Below, piece by piece: positions 61,801 to 64,000 of a DNA stretch of 64,000 bases. The notes beneath the pieces are model-generated. The model did no database searches. It was given only the letters and a program-made list of their open reading frames with translations, and was not told the origin of the DNA. Position numbers and translations under genes: made by a program. This DNA is from Saccharum officinarum (lineage: Eukaryota > Streptophyta > Magnoliopsida > Poales > Poaceae): NCBI GenBank assembly GCA_020631735.1, contig CM036221.1:12195381-12259380 (forward strand), in the 5' to 3' direction. Position 1 is the first letter of the stretch. Each line of letters opens with the position of its first letter.

Positions 61801-64000
61801 CGCGGCCATCACGGTATATTAACTACGTGATTGTGTGACATAGTTGATAATAACTTCATCAAAGCTCTCCACCCTAACATGAGATGTGTCATTCCTATCA
61901 CAACCAACCCATTTCATAACACGGGTGGAGCCAGACATCTTTGATGGAATTGCATTATTTCACCGAAACAAACACTGCTTTGTTGCCTATGATAAGTTAT
62001 TTTTAGAAAAAATCTCTAATAACCCACTTTTGCCAATTTAGGTTTCCTAGGGTGAGGCCTATAGTTCTATAGTCATGAAAAAAAACTAGCTTGATTCCAT
62101 GTCCAGAAGGCAAATTTCTTAAGGTTTTACATTTGCCACGACATCTGAATCGATAGTTTCCGATGTTGCGGCCATCACGATACCTTAACGGTTTGGTTGT
62201 GTGACATAATTGATACTGACTTCATCTAAGCTCTCCACCCTAACATGAGATGTGTCATTCCTATCACAACCAACTCATTTCATAACACGGGTGGACCCAG
62301 ACATCTTTGACGGAATTGCATGATTTCACCAAAACAAACACTGCATTGTTGCCTATGATAATTTAATTTTAGAAAAGTCTCTAGAGACCCTCTTTTGTGA
62401 ACTCAGGTTCCCTAGTTTGAGGCCTATAGTTCTATATCCATAAAAAACTAGCTCGATTCCATTTCCAGAAGGCAAGTTTCTCAAGGTTTTACATTTGCCA
62501 CGACATCTGAATCGGTTGTTTTTGATGTCACGGCCATCACGGTACCTTAACGGCGTGGTTGTACTACGTAATTGATACTGCCTTCTTGTAAGCTCTCCAC
62601 CCTAACATGAGATGTGCCATTCTTGTCACAACCAACTCGTTTCGTAACACGGGTGAACCCAGACATCTCTGACGGAATTGCTTGATTTCACCAAAATAAA
62701 CACTGCATTATTGCCTATGATAAGTTATTTTTAGAAAAGTCTCTAGTGATCCACTTTGGACAATTTAGGTTTCCTAGGGTGAGGCCTGTAGTTCTACTAC
62801 CATGAAAAAAACTAGCTTGATTCCATGTCCAGAAGGCAAAGTTCTCAAGGTTTTACATTTGCCACAATATATGCATCGGCAGTCCTAGTGTCGCGGCCAT
62901 CACGGTAAATTAACTAAGTGATTGTGTGACATAGTTGATAATAACTTCATCAAAGCTGTCCACCCTAACATGAGATGTGTCATTCCTATCACAACCAACC
63001 CATTTCATAACATGGGTGGAGCCAGACATCTTTGATGGAATTGCATTATTTCACCGAAACAAACACTACTTTGTTGCCTATGATAAGTTATTTTTAGAAA
63101 AATCTCTAATAACCCACTTTTGCCAATTTAGGTTCCCTAGGGTGATGCCTATAGTTCTATAGTCATGAAAAAAACTAGCTTGATTCCATGTCCAGAAGGC
63201 AAATTTCTTAAGGTTTTACACTGGCCACGACATCTGAATCGGCAGTTTTCGGTGTTGCAGTCATCACGGTACCTTAACGGTGTGGTTGTGCGACATAATT
63301 GATACTGACTTCATCTAAGCTCTCCACCCTAACATGAGATGTGCCATTCCTATCACAACCAACTCATTTCATAACACGGGTGGACCCAGACATCTTTGAC
63401 GGAATTGCATGATTTCACCAAAACAAACACTGCATTGTTGCCTATGATAAGTTAATTTTAGAAAAGTCTCTAGAGACCCACTTTTGTGAACTCAGGTTCC
63501 CTAGTTTGAGGCCTATAGTTCTATATCCATAAAAAACTAGCTCGATTCCATTTCCAGAAGGCAAGTTTCTCAAGGTTTTACATTTGCCACGACATCTGAA
63601 TCGGTTGTTTTTGATGTCACGGCCATCACGGTACCTTAACGGCGTGGTTGTACGACGTAATTGATACTGCCTTCTTGTAAGCTCTCCACCCTAACATGAG
63701 ATGTGCCATTCTTGTCACAACCAACTCGTTTCGTAACATGGGTGAACCCAGACATCTCTGACGGAATTGCTTGATTTCACCAAAATAAACACTGCATTGT
63801 TGCCTATGATAAGTTATTTTTAGAAAAGTCTCTAGTGATCCACTTTGGCCAATTTAGGTTTCCTAGGGTGAGGCCTGTAGTTCTACAACCATGAAAAAAA
63901 CTAGCTTGATTCCATGTCCAGAAGGCAAAGTTCTCAAGGTTTTACATTTGCCACAATATATGCATCGGCAGTCCTAGTGTCGCGGCCATCACGGTAAATT
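58894..64000 (-). repeat. ~360-bp satellite, right array continued, - orientation
   Basis: About 14 monomers in A-B-C order to the window end; the first five bases are the target duplication copy. The units at about 62220-63700 look like a very recent duplication: 62340-62560 and 63420-63640 share private variants (TCTCTAGAGACCC, CCCTAGTTTGAGGCC, CTTCTTGTAAGCTC) at ~1080 bp spacing. The array continues beyond the window. Confidence 0.95.

Noticed and set aside
8403..64000. CRISPR-like regular repeats
   Set aside because: Monomers are ~360 bp head to tail with no unique spacers, in a plant context. This is satellite DNA.

Overview
This is plant nuclear DNA, most likely from a panicoid grass (Andropogoneae type: sugarcane, Miscanthus, sorghum or a relative). 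The evidence is a Sirevirus-type Ty1/copia element with CpG-rich palindromic LTR repeats, a Tekay-like Ty3/gypsy chromovirus, a Stowaway MITE with grass-type ends, a CACTA terminus and LINE tails. I see no intact host gene. Nearly everything is satellite DNA or transposable element. Two runs of exactly 100 N (8303-8402 and 33083-33182) are scaffold gaps of unknown true size.

Layout. 1-8302 is a mosaic of element debris: a gypsy-type LTR (1-2893, minus), a GRF-type zinc-finger gene fragment cut by that LTR (2894-3258), a GC-rich foldback (3411-3544), a Stowaway MITE (4467-4625) inside an A-rich degenerate repeat, two LINE 3' ends meeting tail to tail (5641-6660), and one end of a CACTA transposon with an Ulp1-like protease exon (7241-8302). 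From 8403 to the end the window is a ~360-bp satellite in a three-monomer higher-order repeat (A-B-C, ~1.08 kb). The satellite reads on the + strand from 8403 to 26341 and on the - strand from 33048 to 64000.

The satellite changes orientation at a gypsy element that is itself an inverted duplication: arms 26342-29347 and 30044-33047, separated by a 696-bp spacer. The junction (29992-30047) carries a short LTR-end fragment and stepwise microhomologies. The satellite outside the palindrome is also mirror-related: private variants at 34625-36110 match, inverted, 15287-13800. The structure therefore looks like a large fold-back duplication of satellite plus retrotransposon, with about 11 kb of one arm probably hidden in the 33083-33182 gap.

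A young 11,284-bp Sirevirus element (47610-58893, minus strand) has inserted into the right array. It has 1607-bp LTRs that differ at about ten sites by eye, a 5-bp target duplication (ACAGC), a PBS and PPTs. Its pol stops just after the reverse-transcriptase YVDD motif, so RT C-terminus and RNase H are missing. Its gag is frameshifted, yet it transposed recently, so it was probably mobilised in trans. Between pol and the 3' LTR lies a broken extra ORF (49667-52176) with a glutamine-rich coiled coil. No prokaryotic system, CRISPR array, tRNA or rRNA was seen.
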